DNA of 64,000 nucleotides from Pacificimonas aurantium (GCF_020092905.1 NZ_JAGSGB010000002.1:1116001-1180000); one strand, 5' to 3'. Positions 19,230 through 28,936 are shown, counted from the stretch's first letter. A program made the numbers and translations. The notes: generated by a model from the sequence alone, not told the origin.

Positions 19230-19511
19230 TCACACCGCCAGAAAGGGTGGGATGCGCAGATGGCGCCGACCGACTTCCACGAAAAGCGGGTCGCGCTTGG
19301 CCGCCCAGACCGCGGCGAAATGTCCGATTGCCCAGATAGCAAGACCGACCAGCCAGAGGCGCAGACCGAGACCGACCGCTCCGGCAAGCGTGCCGTTCAT
19401 GATGGCGATCGAACGCGGCGCACCGCCGAGCAGAATATGTTCGGTCAGGGCGCGATGGACCGGGACCATGAAGCCCGGCACCTCGCCAAGCTGTTCGAGA
19501 CCCACCGCCAT
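19230..19511 (-). CDS. trbD: Conjugal transfer protein TrbD (VirB3-like)
   Basis: 93 residues from the ATG at 19511, whose A is shared with the trbC stop codon. The protein reads 'GFMVPVHRALTEHILLGGAP' and then two close membrane helices. VirB3-like proteins are short inner-membrane partners of the VirB4 ATPase and are encoded right before it, as here. Confidence 0.92.
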   Translation of the reverse strand: MAVGLEQLGEVPGFMVPVHRALTEHILLGGAPRSIAIMNGTLAGAVGLGLRLWLVGLAIWAIGHFAAVWAAKRDPLFVEVGRRHLRIPPFLAV

Positions 19512-19843
19512 CAGATCATCGCTCCGCCGCCGAATGAGAAGAAGCTGAGGAAGAAGGAACTGGCGGCAAAGGCGATCGACAGGCCGAAAACGATCTGGAT
19601 CAGCCGCCGAAAGCCGCCCGCCGTATCGCCGAAGGCCAGGGTGAGACCGGTAACGATGATGATGATCACCGCGATGATCTTGGCGACCGGACCTTCGATC
19701 GATTCCAGAATGCTCTGAAGCGGTGCTTCCCAGGGCATCGATGAACCGGAAGCATGGGCTGCAGGCGCCATCATCATGCTGAGCACGATGACGGAGCCGG
19801 CAAGCGACAAATGGCGACGAAGGGTGCGCAAGGCATGGGTCAT
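19511..19843 (-). CDS. trbC: Conjugal transfer prepilin TrbC (VirB2-like)
   Basis: 110 residues with a long signal sequence ending near 'APAAHASGSSMPWE' and two membrane helices ('IAVIIIIVTGLTLAFG', 'FGLSIAFAASSFFLSFF'). This is the pilin precursor; in this system the TraF peptidase encoded at 29004-29549 would process it. It overlaps trbB by 4 bp. Confidence 0.94.
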   Translation of the reverse strand: MTHALRTLRRHLSLAGSVIVLSMMMAPAAHASGSSMPWEAPLQSILESIEGPVAKIIAVIIIIVTGLTLAFGDTAGGFRRLIQIVFGLSIAFAASSFFLSFFSFGGGAMI

Positions 19844-20844
19844 GCTTGAGGCTCCTCAAGGATTTCGGGATGGGCGGCGGAAGGCTCGCAGGCCGGCACG
19901 ACGCGATAGTCCCCGTCCGGGCCGAGGCCCTCGATGCGCGAGAGTTCCGCGAGGCGGCGCGCTGAGCCACGGCCAGACAGGACCGCGACGAGGTCGATGG
20001 TTTCGGCGATCAGCGCACGCGGAACGGTGACCACCGCCTCCTGGATCAGCTGCTCCATGCGCCGCAGCGCGCCGATGGCGCTTCCGGCATGGATGGTACC
20101 AACGCCACCGGGATGGCCCGTACCCCAGGCCTTGAGCAGTTCGAGCGCTTCGGCGCCGCGCACCTCGCCAACGGGGATCCGGTCAGGCCGCAGGCGCAAC
20201 GATGAGCGCACCAGATCGGACAGCGAAGCGACATCGTCCTTGGTGCGCATGGCGACAAGATTGGGCGCGGCACATTGCAGCTCGCGCGTATCTTCGATGA
20301 TCACAACGCGATCCGACGTCCGCGCCATTTCAGCGAGCAGCGCATTGGTCAGCGTCGTTTTGCCGGTCGAGGTGCCGCCTGCGACTAGGATATTGGCCCG
20401 CTCGGCAACCCCAACGCGCAGCGCTTCGGCCTGGAGCGCTGTCATGATCCCGGCAGCGACGTAATCATCGAGGGTGAACACCGCGACGGCGGGCTTGCGG
20501 ATGGCAAAAGCCGGTGCCGTCACCACAGGCGGCAGCAGACCTTCAAAGCGCTCGCCGCTATCGGGCAGCTCGGCCGAGACGCGCGGCGCTCCGGCATGAA
20601 CTTCCGCGCCGACATGATGGGCGACCAGGCGGATGATGCGTTCGCCATCGGCGGGCGAGAGGCGTTCTGTGGTGTCGGCAAGACCTTCGGAGAGACGATC
20701 GACCCAGATGCGACCATCCGGGTTCAGCATGACCTCGACCACGCCGGGGTCATCGAGAAGCCGGGTGATGGCGCCCCCGAGCGCGGTGCGCAGCATGCGT
20801 GAGCTGCGAGCGTGTCCTTCGCTATTGTGGTAGGAGGCCGCCAT
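19840..20844 (-). CDS. trbB: P-type conjugal transfer ATPase TrbB (VirB11-like)
   Basis: 334 residues with Walker A 'GGTSTGKT' at 156-163, an Asp-box '[12 protein letters not shown]', and the His-box '[18 protein letters not shown]'-like region. It is a hexameric traffic ATPase at the channel base. It is the first gene of the leftward trb operon. Upstream lies a 389-bp gap shared with the divergent ndpA-relA cargo. Confidence 0.95.
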   Translation of the reverse strand: MAASYHNSEGHARSSRMLRTALGGAITRLLDDPGVVEVMLNPDGRIWVDRLSEGLADTTERLSPADGERIIRLVAHHVGAEVHAGAPRVSAELPDSGERFEGLLPPVVTAPAFAIRKPAVAVFTLDDYVAAGIMTALQAEALRVGVAERANILVAGGTSTGKTTLTNALLAEMARTSDRVVIIEDTRELQCAAPNLVAMRTKDDVASLSDLVRSSLRLRPDRIPVGEVRGAEALELLKAWGTGHPGGVGTIHAGSAIGALRRMEQLIQEAVVTVPRALIAETIDLVAVLSGRGSARRLAELSRIEGLGPDGDYRVVPACEPSAAHPEILEEPQA

Positions 20845-21233
20845 TGTGTCCCCGTTCTGGCCGGAGACAAGACGATCCTGTCCCGACGGGGACGATTAAA
20901 AGAACCCGAAACAGGGCCGATTCAACACCTGCTTGGCGGCGTCGTAGCCTAGCGTGCAAATACAGGAAAAAGCGTAGGGTACGGTCGACTGGATCCTGTA
21001 GCTACACGGACTCGATGCACGTGGAGCTTAGCCAAGGCGCGAACGCGCCTCACGATAGAATGCGGTTTCGACAGGCGCCAGCCCCCGCAGAACGGAGCCG
21101 ATTAGCGTGCCCCCTCCCGACGGTCCGCTCGTTATCGCTGCGACCGCGGCTCTTGTGTTCTTGATTTGTTCTGGTATCCTTCCTTAACTCGCTCGGAATA
21201 GTATTCTTCAATATTTTGCAGGGGGGATCGAGT
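20845..21233. other. Intergenic region between trbB and the ndpA-relA cargo
   Basis: No gene is seen in these 389 bases. They should hold divergent promoters for trb (leftward) and the cargo (rightward). GTCCCCG (20848-20854) and CGGGGAC (20887-20893) form an inverted repeat just before trbB. The last 100 bases are AT-richer, with a weak -35/-10-like pair (TTGTGT, then TATCCT) before the cargo gene. Confidence 0.4.
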
Positions 21234-22317
21234 GTGCTTGTAGAGAATCTTTCTATCGGTCGAGTTGTTATGCACGAGGTCTTCCAGAGGAAAGACGGGC
21301 CCAATGTAGTGCCGCCATCCTATGGCAATGAGCTCGAAATTCTGGATGCCAAGGCTCTCAGTCACTTTGGAATGCGCATCACTGACGCGCTCTCAGCACA
21401 GTCCAAGAGCATAGAGATGCGGATAGTGAAGACCGAGGATGCGAGCGTGGTTGGAACGGCTCGACGTCTTGTTCTCGCAACCGACACCGATTTCCCCGAC
21501 GTCTCCAATCACATGGCCGATGCCCTCGCTGATGCACAGAAATCACGAGGGATTCCCGGGGGAATGCTTCTGGTCTTTGATGGTAAAGTCGGTGGCGACG
21601 CAAAGCCCTTCGTCGGGGTGATTAAAGCGGAGATGCAGTCCGGCTTTCAGCGCCGATCGGCTGCAGCAAAAGTTGTGACCGAATTCCTTGAGAACATCTT
21701 TCTTACTCCAGCCACGAGACTTTACAAGCTCGCCCTGTTCATCTCTGATGACGTCGCTGTTACGGCGAGCACAATTTGGAGATGCTTTGTTTTTGACAGT
21801 AATATCACGGCCCGCTCGGCGAGAGAATGCAGCCGTATATTTCTATGATGGCTTTCTTGGCTGCGCCTTTCCTGAGAACGGGAAATACGAAACTGCGAAA
21901 TTCTTTGATCTCACGAAGGAATTCGTTCGCACATCAGTAAATGACCGAGATCTTCGAAGGGACCTGAGCGACGCGCTGTTCGCCTTCGTTAAGGTGGATC
22001 AGGCGCCCACGTTCACCTCACAACAGTTCGGCGAGACCTATCTGCCGCCCGAATTGCGCGACCCGTTTAACAAGTTCCTTGAAGCCAAGAAATTCCCAAC
22101 CAATAGAGCCGTGGTTCGGGACATCAGCGAGATGGGTGGCAGGTTGCGGCGCCGGAAGTACAAGTTCGGTCCAGACATCGAGTTTTCGGCATCCCCGGAC
22201 GCGATACGAAATGGCACAGTGACAATCGAGGATGTACCGCCCGGCGATGCTTCCGAGGGCGTGGCTGCAAGCTGGACCAAGATCACGGTCCGCAGGCCAG
22301 TCGTCGAACAACTATGA
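21234..22317 (+). pseudogene. Nucleoid-associated (NdpA-like) protein gene, frameshifted
   Basis: Two overlapping frames, 21234 to 21848 and about 21770 to 22317, together read as one protein of about 360 residues. The first ends its sensible part at 'LALFISDDVAVTAS' and the second resumes at 'QFGDALFLTVISRPARREN'. One extra base near 21768-21776 would explain the shift. The second frame holds 'AAVYFYDGFLGC', like the nucleoid-associated protein YejK/NdpA family. The GTG at 21234 has a G-rich ribosome site. The stop overlaps the relA-like start (ATGA), so the pair forms a coupled cargo. It may be a real pseudogene, a sequencing error or, less likely, a translational frameshift. Confidence 0.65.
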
Positions 22318-23300
22318 CGACCGAGTTCGAGATCCTGCGGCGCTGGGAGGCGGAGCAGCAGCACTACGATGCCTGGGGCAGGTTCATCGTCCACACGGTC
22401 ATCGACGGGCTCTCGACTCAGGTGGAGGCGCCGGATCTTTTCTTGCGCCTTCCAGTTAAGCACAGGCTGAAGGAGAGCAAGTCGCTCATCCAGAAGGCAC
22501 TCTATCGTGGCAAAGGCTATGCCAACCCGTATGACGACATCGAGGACAAGGTGGGTATTCGCTTCGTCGTGCTCACCTCGGACGAAATACCCATCGTCGA
22601 GAAGGCGATCACCGAATTCGGCGACAAGTACTGGTTCTGGGAAAAGGCGCGGGACTTCGCCGAAGAGCGAGACCGTAAGCCTTGGGAGTTCGGGTACCAG
22701 TCGGTCCACTACGTGGTTCGGGCAAAAACGGGGATCGTCTTCGAGGGCCTCCCTATACCGCTGGACATTCCGTGCGAGATCCAGGTCCGCACGCTGCTGC
22801 AGCACGCATTCAGCGAAGTCACCCACGACACGATCTACAAGCCGAGCGTCAAATCGACGCCCGAGATGATGCGGGCTGCGGCAAAGGCGATGGCGTTGAT
22901 CGAAGCGACTGACGACTACTTCCGCCAAGTCGGCAGTCTCATCGACGCATCAGTCAAGGGCGTCAGGGCGCTGATCGAGGCCTTGTCCGTGTATTATCGA
23001 GATAAGACCGGAGCGGACGCGACTGTCACCGCTCTGGACGGCGAGCTGATCGACGCGTACCTCCCATTGGCCGACGAGAGCTCGATTGACGACATCCTCC
23101 TTTGGCTGAACACCAAGGGGTTCATCATGGAACGCATCAAGGGCCGACGAGAGGACCAGACCCTGTTCGCTTTGCCCTCAATCTTGTTGCTCTATTTCGT
23201 GGTGGGCAATTTCCCGAGCATCGCCACCTCGCCCGGTTTGCTGACCGATGAGGAACTGGGGCCGATATACTCCGACCTTGGCTTGGCCCTCCCGCAGTAG
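22314..23300 (+). CDS. RelA/SpoT-domain nucleotide pyrophosphotransferase
   Basis: 328 residues with the RelA/SpoT synthetase fold. Visible features are 'LKESKSLIQKALYRG' with basic ATP-binding residues, 'DDIEDKVGIRFVV', 'EFGYQSVHYVV', and 'IPCEIQVRTLLQHAFSEVTH' with the catalytic-site glutamate. There is no hydrolase domain, so it is a small synthetase or a toxin-type enzyme that may make (p)ppGpp or modify other targets. An antitoxin is not obvious. It is coupled to the ndpA-like gene and sits in a variable slot of the transfer region, which fits a defence or abortive-infection role. That role is inference. Confidence 0.78.
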   Translation: MTTEFEILRRWEAEQQHYDAWGRFIVHTVIDGLSTQVEAPDLFLRLPVKHRLKESKSLIQKALYRGKGYANPYDDIEDKVGIRFVVLTSDEIPIVEKAITEFGDKYWFWEKARDFAEERDRKPWEFGYQSVHYVVRAKTGIVFEGLPIPLDIPCEIQVRTLLQHAFSEVTHDTIYKPSVKSTPEMMRAAAKAMALIEATDDYFRQVGSLIDASVKGVRALIEALSVYYRDKTGADATVTALDGELIDAYLPLADESSIDDILLWLNTKGFIMERIKGRREDQTLFALPSILLLYFVVGNFPSIATSPGLLTDEELGPIYSDLGLALPQ

Positions 23301-23400
23301 CCACCAAAGTAGTCCGAGGCGTTAAAGCGAGAGCCGAAAATTGGGTCGGAAGCTGTCGGCTCGATTGCGCGCCCAATACTTTTAGCTGGCAGCAGGCCAC

Positions 23401-23841
23401 TCAGCTATTGTCCGCTGGATCTATGTCCTCGCTAATTTCCTGCCGCAGCTTGGGCCCTTGCGCCAGCCGCCGCCCGAGCGCGGCCACGAAAGCGTCATAG
23501 CGCTCGGCCGCTTTAGCTCGCGCCGCCTGAGCGGCGGGTTCGGGCAGCGCCGGGGTCGAGGAGAGCCAGAAGCGGATGAACACCGCCATGGTCTCGACGC
23601 TGATCCCGAGATCGCGCTCGAGGCGCATCAGACGACGGTCAACCTGATCGATCCGCTTAGCGATGGCCGCTTCGCGCCTCTCATCGGCGTCGGGCGAGAG
23701 GAAAGATGCGATAGCGGCTTCGGCGATCATCGACTGGGACTGGTCCCGGCGAGCAGCATAGTCCGCAAGCATCGTCATGATCTCGGGATCGAGATAGACC
23801 GAGACTTGCGCCTTCTTCTTGCGACGAACCATGATGCTCAA
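23401..23841 (-). CDS. CopG-type ribbon-helix-helix protein, TraG-associated
   Basis: 146 residues. The N-terminus 'KKKAQVSVYLDPEIMTMLAD' has the beta-strand and helix pattern of ribbon-helix-helix DNA-binding proteins. A long helical C-terminus follows. Genes of this kind regularly sit directly after traG and may act as relaxosome accessory factors or regulators. It overlaps the traG stop by 4 bp. Confidence 0.75.
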   Translation of the reverse strand: MSIMVRRKKKAQVSVYLDPEIMTMLADYAARRDQSQSMIAEAAIASFLSPDADERREAAIAKRIDQVDRRLMRLERDLGISVETMAVFIRFWLSSTPALPEPAAQAARAKAAERYDAFVAALGRRLAQGPKLRQEISEDIDPADNS

Positions 23842-25817
23842 AGCTCCATGCCGTCGCCGGGATCCATCGAGACCTGCCGCGCGACGCCGCGCATCACGCG
23901 GGTCAGCCGCTGGCTGCGGGCGGCCTCATCGTCGCTGCCGTCATAGGGCAAGGGGTCGAACTCGTTTTCGATCGGCGCCCTTTTCTCGACCGAGTTGACG
24001 CGTCTCAGCTCCGGCTGCTGCCGGTGCTCCGATTGAGTGGGATCCTCATCGTCAACCATCACCGTTTCGATCGCGGAACCTGGGCTTACCGGCAGAGGCA
24101 AAGCACTCCAATCGTCGGTCTGCGTCGCTGCGGCCGCAAGCAATTCCGGCGGCGGCAGAACGCGTTCGGTGAACCGGCGGTCCTCATAGTAGCGCGCCTT
24201 CTTCGCCCGGATCGGCGGGGTTCCGGCGACCATGACGATCTCGTCGGTTGGCGGAAGCTGCATGATTTCGCCGGGCGTCAGCAATTGGCGGGCGGTTTCG
24301 GATCGCGAGACCATCAGATGTCCGAGCCAAGGCGACAGCCGGTGCCCGGCATAGTTCTTCATCGCCTTCATCTCGGTTGCCGTGCCAAGCGCATCGGACA
24401 CACGTTTGGCGGTGCGCTCGTCATTGGTGGCGAAGCTGACGCGCACATGACAATTGTCGAGGATGGAATTGTTGGGGCCGTAGGCCTTCTCGATCTGGTT
24501 GAGCGACTGCGCAATCAAAAAGCTCTTGAGCCCGTAACCGGCCATGAAGGCCAGCGCACTTTCGAAGAAGTCCAGGCGCCCGAGCGCGGGAAATTCGTCG
24601 AGCATCAGGAGCAACCGGTGGCGGCCGCCATTGGCCTGAAGGTCTTCGGTCAGCCGACGCCCGACCTGATTGAGGATCAGGCGGATCAGCGGCTTGGTGC
24701 GATTGATGTCGGAAGGCGGCACGACAAGGTAGAGCGTCGTCGGCACTGTCGCTTTCACCATATCGGCAATGCGCCAGTCACAGCGGCGGGTGACTTCGGC
24801 AATGACCGGATCGCGGTAAAGCCCGAGAAAGGACATGGCGGTCGAAAGCACGCCCGAGCGCTCATTGTCGGATTTGTTCAGCAATTCGCGCGCCGCGCTG
24901 GCGATGACCGGGTGGGGGCCGGCCTCGCCCAGATGCGCGGTTTTCATCATGGCCGCGAGCGTTGTCTCGATTGGCCGTCTGGGATCGGAAAGGAAGGCGG
25001 CAACCCCGGCGAGGGTCTTGTCCTTTTCGGCATAGAGGACATGCAGGATCGCGCCGACTAGAAGCGAATGGCTGGTCTTTTCCCAATGATTGCGCTTTTC
25101 GAGACTGCCTTCGGGATCGACCAGGATATCGGCGATATTCTGAACATCGCGCACCTCCCACTCGCCGCGGCGGACCTCGAGCAGCGGATTGTAGGCGGAC
25201 GATTTCGGATTGGTGGGATCGAACAGCAGGACGCGGCCATGCCGGGCGCGAAAGCCGGCGGTGAGCTGCCAGTTTTCGCCCTTGATGTCGTGAACGATGG
25301 CCGAGCCTGGCCAGGTCAGAAGCGAAGGCACGACGAGGCCGACGCCCTTGCCGGAACGCGTGGGCGCAAAACACAGCACGTGCTCTGGTCCGTCATGGCG
25401 AAGATAGCTCCCCTCATAGCGGCCGAGCACCACGCCGTCGGGATCGAGCAGGCCCGCCGTCTTTACCTCCTGCGGTTTCGCCCAGCGGGCCGACCCGTAG
25501 GTTTCGGCATTCCTGGCTTCGCGGGCGCGCCAGACCGACATGCCAATCGCGACGGCGATGGCGATGAACCCGCCCGAAGCGGCGATCATCCCGCCTTTGG
25601 CAAAGACTTCCGGCGCATAGGCCTCGTAGAAATACCACCACCAGAAAATCGCCGGCGGATAGTAGACGGGCCAGCCCGCAAGGCGAAACCACGGGGTTCC
25701 GAGCTGGGCCTGAAACCCGAGCTCCCAGGCGACATATTGCGTGGCCGCCCATGTCGTCGCCAGGATGATCAGGAAGACCGTGAGGATCTGGCCCCAGAGG
25801 ATTTTCGTGGCTGACAT
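23838..25817 (-). CDS. traG: Type IV coupling protein TraG (VirD4-like)
   Basis: 659 residues with two N-terminal membrane helices (about 10-30 and 77-97), Walker A 'APTRSGKG' at 151-158 and Walker B region 'HRLLLMLDEFPALGRL'. It is the hexameric pump that brings the relaxase-bound strand to the trb channel. The C-terminus has an acidic, variable tail. It lies 23 bp after the relaxase gene. Confidence 0.96.
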   Translation of the reverse strand: MSATKILWGQILTVFLIILATTWAATQYVAWELGFQAQLGTPWFRLAGWPVYYPPAIFWWWYFYEAYAPEVFAKGGMIAASGGFIAIAVAIGMSVWRAREARNAETYGSARWAKPQEVKTAGLLDPDGVVLGRYEGSYLRHDGPEHVLCFAPTRSGKGVGLVVPSLLTWPGSAIVHDIKGENWQLTAGFRARHGRVLLFDPTNPKSSAYNPLLEVRRGEWEVRDVQNIADILVDPEGSLEKRNHWEKTSHSLLVGAILHVLYAEKDKTLAGVAAFLSDPRRPIETTLAAMMKTAHLGEAGPHPVIASAARELLNKSDNERSGVLSTAMSFLGLYRDPVIAEVTRRCDWRIADMVKATVPTTLYLVVPPSDINRTKPLIRLILNQVGRRLTEDLQANGGRHRLLLMLDEFPALGRLDFFESALAFMAGYGLKSFLIAQSLNQIEKAYGPNNSILDNCHVRVSFATNDERTAKRVSDALGTATEMKAMKNYAGHRLSPWLGHLMVSRSETARQLLTPGEIMQLPPTDEIVMVAGTPPIRAKKARYYEDRRFTERVLPPPELLAAAATQTDDWSALPLPVSPGSAIETVMVDDEDPTQSEHRQQPELRRVNSVEKRAPIENEFDPLPYDGSDDEAARSQRLTRVMRGVARQVSMDPGDGMEL

Positions 25818-25840
25818 GGCAGGTCCTTTCGATGCGGCGC

Positions 25841-27580
25841 TCAGAGGCCAAGCCCGCGCTGTCGTCCAAAGCTCCAGTCCACCCCGCCATTGCCGCGGGC
25901 GAGACCCGAGACATGGCGGTCGAGGTGCTTTTCGAGCGAGGGCGACCAGGGGACGAGTTGAAAGCCGAGTCCGTCATCGATCATGGCGAAGCGGCCCGAC
26001 GCGAGCGTGAGACGCTGGCGGTAGGTGCCGGCGACATAGTCACCCTCGGCGGCGCGGTTGAACGCAAGGCCGGTTTCTCGCGACAGCTTGTCGCCTAGCG
26101 CGTCGAGCTCACGCCGCCGCAGGGTCTCGATCAGGTTGCGGCTGAAGACGATCCGGCGATGCTGGCGCGAGGCCAGCCCTTCACCGACCAGATGCTCGGC
26201 GCGTTCATCCAAGGCCTGGCGCACCTCTGCCCCGAAACCGCCCGCGGACAGCGCAGCCGGATCGCGCGCCAGGGCCTGCCGGTCGAGCCAGGTGGCGCCG
26301 GGTGCCGAGACCTGCGCCTGCAAATCGAGATCGGAGCGCACCGCGATTGCGACCCGCCGCTGCCCTCTGGCGTCGTCGAACCCGCGCAGCTCGACGATGG
26401 AACCGGGTGCGCTGTCGCCGGCCGCATCGAGATCGGGAAGCCTGATATGATGGGTTCGGCCATCGACGCCGTCGACCACGGCATAGGCGGTGCCTTTGAG
26501 TTCATCATCGAGCCCGCGCTCGACCAGCCTGCCGATCACAGGCGCCTCCAGGCTCTCACCGGCGAGCACATAGCTTGCCGCGCCGCGCTCTATGCCGCGC
26601 TCGGTCAGCGCGCGGTGCATGCGCTTGATGATGTCGCCGCGCTCGCCGAGTTCGCGCAGCACCGCTTGCGCCTTGTCGTCGATCGCCCATTGGCCGGGAC
26701 CGATCTGCTCGACCAGGCCGAGAGTTTCGAGTTTGCGCAGCCGTCCGAGTTTCAGCGCACGATATTCATCGGGCGGCTCGCCAGCCCGCAGAGCGATATC
26801 GATGATCCCGGTGCCGCGTGCGTCGCGTACCAGCTGGCGGTCGAGACCAGTCCAGCGTTCCGCAGCTACCTGACGCTCGAGCGTTCGGCGAATGTCGTGT
26901 TCGGTGCGCGGCCCGAGCTCCTGGGTGATGAGATCGCGCGCCCGGTCGCGCATCCCTTCCTTGATGTAGTCGCGCGCGATGACAAGATCCTGGCCGTCAT
27001 CGCGCACCCCGCGCACGACCAGATGGACATGGGGATGCTCGGTATTCCAGTGATCGACCGCCACCCAGTCCAGCCGTGTGCCAAGATCCTTTTCCATCTG
27101 CCCGGCCAGATCGCGGGTAAAGGATTTGAGGTCCGCCATGTCGAGGGCGTCGTCGGGCGAGACGATGAAGCGGAAATGATGCCTGTCGCCGCCGCACCGT
27201 TCGGTAAAGGCGCCGCCATCCATTGAATCGCGCTCTGGCCCGAACAGCCGCGCCTTCTCCCCGTCCCGGGTGACGCCATCGCGGCGCAGATAATCGAGAT
27301 GCGTGCCAAGCGGCGTCTTGCGAGCGGTGTGACGGACAACGCGCGCCTTGATCACGGCGCCGCGCGAGCGGGCGGTGATAAAACGATTGGCCTGAATGCT
27401 GGCGCGTTGGCCATGCCCAAACCGCGAGCGGTTGCCCGAGACAATCCGGCCTGAGCGTGAAACGCCGCCGCCGGCCTTCTTGGCCGCCGCCAGTGCCTGG
27501 GCAATGAACGGCCGCGCCTGTTGAGCGCGGGTCGAACGGATACGCCCGGGACGAATACGGAACTCGCGCTCATCGGGCAT
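25841..27580 (-). CDS. VirD2-family relaxase/mobilization nuclease (DUF3363 type)
   Basis: 579 residues from ATG 27580; the frame is open further upstream but that part crosses the putative oriT. Relaxase features are 'HLDYLRRDGVTRDGEKARLF' and the metal-binding histidines in 'HHFRFIVSPDD' and 'DHWNTEHPHVHLVVRG' (three-His motif). The C-terminal half matches the DUF3363 extension of ICE relaxases. The protein would nick oriT, stay covalently bound to the 5' end and pilot the strand through TraG. Confidence 0.93.
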   Translation of the reverse strand: MPDEREFRIRPGRIRSTRAQQARPFIAQALAAAKKAGGGVSRSGRIVSGNRSRFGHGQRASIQANRFITARSRGAVIKARVVRHTARKTPLGTHLDYLRRDGVTRDGEKARLFGPERDSMDGGAFTERCGGDRHHFRFIVSPDDALDMADLKSFTRDLAGQMEKDLGTRLDWVAVDHWNTEHPHVHLVVRGVRDDGQDLVIARDYIKEGMRDRARDLITQELGPRTEHDIRRTLERQVAAERWTGLDRQLVRDARGTGIIDIALRAGEPPDEYRALKLGRLRKLETLGLVEQIGPGQWAIDDKAQAVLRELGERGDIIKRMHRALTERGIERGAASYVLAGESLEAPVIGRLVERGLDDELKGTAYAVVDGVDGRTHHIRLPDLDAAGDSAPGSIVELRGFDDARGQRRVAIAVRSDLDLQAQVSAPGATWLDRQALARDPAALSAGGFGAEVRQALDERAEHLVGEGLASRQHRRIVFSRNLIETLRRRELDALGDKLSRETGLAFNRAAEGDYVAGTYRQRLTLASGRFAMIDDGLGFQLVPWSPSLEKHLDRHVSGLARGNGGVDWSFGRQRGLGL

Positions 27581-27691
27581 GATGCGGTCCCGCAATGTGT
27601 GAAAACCGGAGCAAAAACGGGCAATCATGCCTTGCGCGCACATTGCGCCCTTGCGCCACAAGGTGCGGAATCGCAGAAAATCCTGAGCAAA

Positions 27692-27750
27692 AACAACCGA
27701 CCGTCTGGCCGACAATGTGCGGCCTTTTATCCTGCCATCGGTCGGTTGTT
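27692..27750 (+). other. Putative origin of transfer (oriT) with IncP-like nic site
   Basis: The 243-bp gap between the relaxase and the transglycosylase gene holds a perfect 12-bp inverted repeat, AACAACCGACCG (27692-27703) and CGGTCGGTTGTT (27739-27750). A second repeat, GGCCG/CGGCC, is nested inside (27708-27725). In the loop lies TATCCTGCC (27728-27736), which matches the IncP nic core YATCCTG^C; the cut would fall after 27734. ACAATG-containing short repeats lie nearby. Position next to the relaxase gene supports the call. Confidence 0.68.
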
Positions 27751-27823
27751 GCGGTCCTCCCCTGCCAGCCAGCACGCCATGGCGCGCTGGCCCACGATGC
27801 CGTGCGATCGCGCAAAAGCCGCA

Positions 27824-28594
27824 TCATGGTGCGGCACCGCTATCGGCTCGAGTGACAAAAATGGCCTCGTGCTGTCGCCGGTCGGGCGCACCGGCTGCAT
27901 CCGGAACGGGGGTGCGGGTGTCGGTGCCCTGCGCAGACGCCGGGTCGCGGATAGCGCTCGTTCGGTTGCCGCTGCGCGCAACAAAGAGCGGCGCCTCGCG
28001 CCAATCGGGCGGCAACGCAGCGGGGATGGAAGCGCCGCGAGACGGCACCGCATTGCCCAGGATTGGTGCGAGCCTGGCGACATAGGCGCGCGTTTCGGCG
28101 GGCAGGACGCGGCCCGCCGAAAGGTATTCATCGTAGCGGCCCGGCCCGGCATTATAGGCTGCCAGCATCGCCGCGACATTGCCGTAGCGATCGAACATCG
28201 CGCACAAATAGGCCGCGCCCGCGAGGATATTGTCGCGCGGATCATAAGGATCGCGGCCCAGGCCATGGCGCTGCCGCAGCGCCGACCAGGTGGCAGGCAT
28301 GATCTGCATCAGGCCCATCGCCCCGGCCGAGGATATGGCGCGGCGATCGCCCGCGCTTTCGGCCTGCAGGACCGCATCGATCCAGAACTCGGGAATGCCG
28401 AAACGCTGCGAAGCTTCGGCAATATGGTCGGCATTTGCATCGTGCAGGATGCGCGGCGCGAGCAGGCTCGGTTGCGCCTGCGCCGCGACGCCGACCGGGC
28501 TGCAGAACAGGCCGGTAAGGAGAAGGAAGGCAATGGATCGGGCGGCGCGATGACGCCCGATCGCAACGGAGTGACCGAGGCGACAACGCGGCAT
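27824..28594 (-). CDS. Lytic transglycosylase (VirB1-like)
   Basis: 256 residues with a signal peptide (hydrophobic 'SIAFLLLTGLFC', cleavage near 'VAAQAQP') and an SLT domain. The catalytic glutamate is in 'AVLQAESAGDRRAISSAGAM', followed by 'GLMQIMPATW' and 'AMLAAYNAGPGRYD'. It opens peptidoglycan locally for channel assembly. The C-terminus is a variable polar tail. Confidence 0.92.
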   Translation of the reverse strand: MPRCRLGHSVAIGRHRAARSIAFLLLTGLFCSPVGVAAQAQPSLLAPRILHDANADHIAEASQRFGIPEFWIDAVLQAESAGDRRAISSAGAMGLMQIMPATWSALRQRHGLGRDPYDPRDNILAGAAYLCAMFDRYGNVAAMLAAYNAGPGRYDEYLSAGRVLPAETRAYVARLAPILGNAVPSRGASIPAALPPDWREAPLFVARSGNRTSAIRDPASAQGTDTRTPVPDAAGAPDRRQHEAIFVTRADSGAAP

Positions 28595-28597
28595 CGC

Positions 28598-28936
28598 TCA
28601 GTCCTTTGCATCGCGTTTGGGCGGCCGGTTCCAGTGCAGCGACCAGGACGCCGCATCAGCGCCGTTCTGGAACAGCGCGGCACGGATCGGATACGGCAAG
28701 GCCGGATCGTCGATCAACACGGAGAGATATTCTCCGGCCTTCTCGCCAGTGCGTGTCCAGGCTGCCCCGATCTCGGGGCCGGTGTCATCTTCGCCGAGGT
28801 GGACGCGATGGTCCGGGGCATTCTCGACATTGGCCGGATCCACCGCGACGATGGCGATCTCGCGGTCGAGCGTGAGTGTCTGGATGCGCCCGGCAAAGCC
28901 TGTCTTGTGCCTGGTAAATTCACCGATCTGCGGCAT
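28598..28936 (-). CDS. DUF736 family protein (transfer region copy)
   Basis: 112 residues beginning 'MPQIGEFTRHKTGFAGRIQT' and ending with 'WSLHWNRPPKRD', the usual DUF736 layout of a small beta-rich protein. The family is common on alphaproteobacterial ICEs and plasmids near transfer genes; its role is unknown. A second copy is encoded at 36029-36355. The gene begins 3 bp before the transglycosylase gene in the same direction. Confidence 0.85.
   Translation of the reverse strand: MPQIGEFTRHKTGFAGRIQTLTLDREIAIVAVDPANVENAPDHRVHLGEDDTGPEIGAAWTRTGEKAGEYLSVLIDDPALPYPIRAALFQNGADAASWSLHWNRPPKRDAKD

Noticed and set aside
20848-20893. GTCCCCG/CGGGGAC repeat before trbB as a firm operator
   Set aside because: Short, GC-rich arms could arise by chance; no clear promoter overlaps it.
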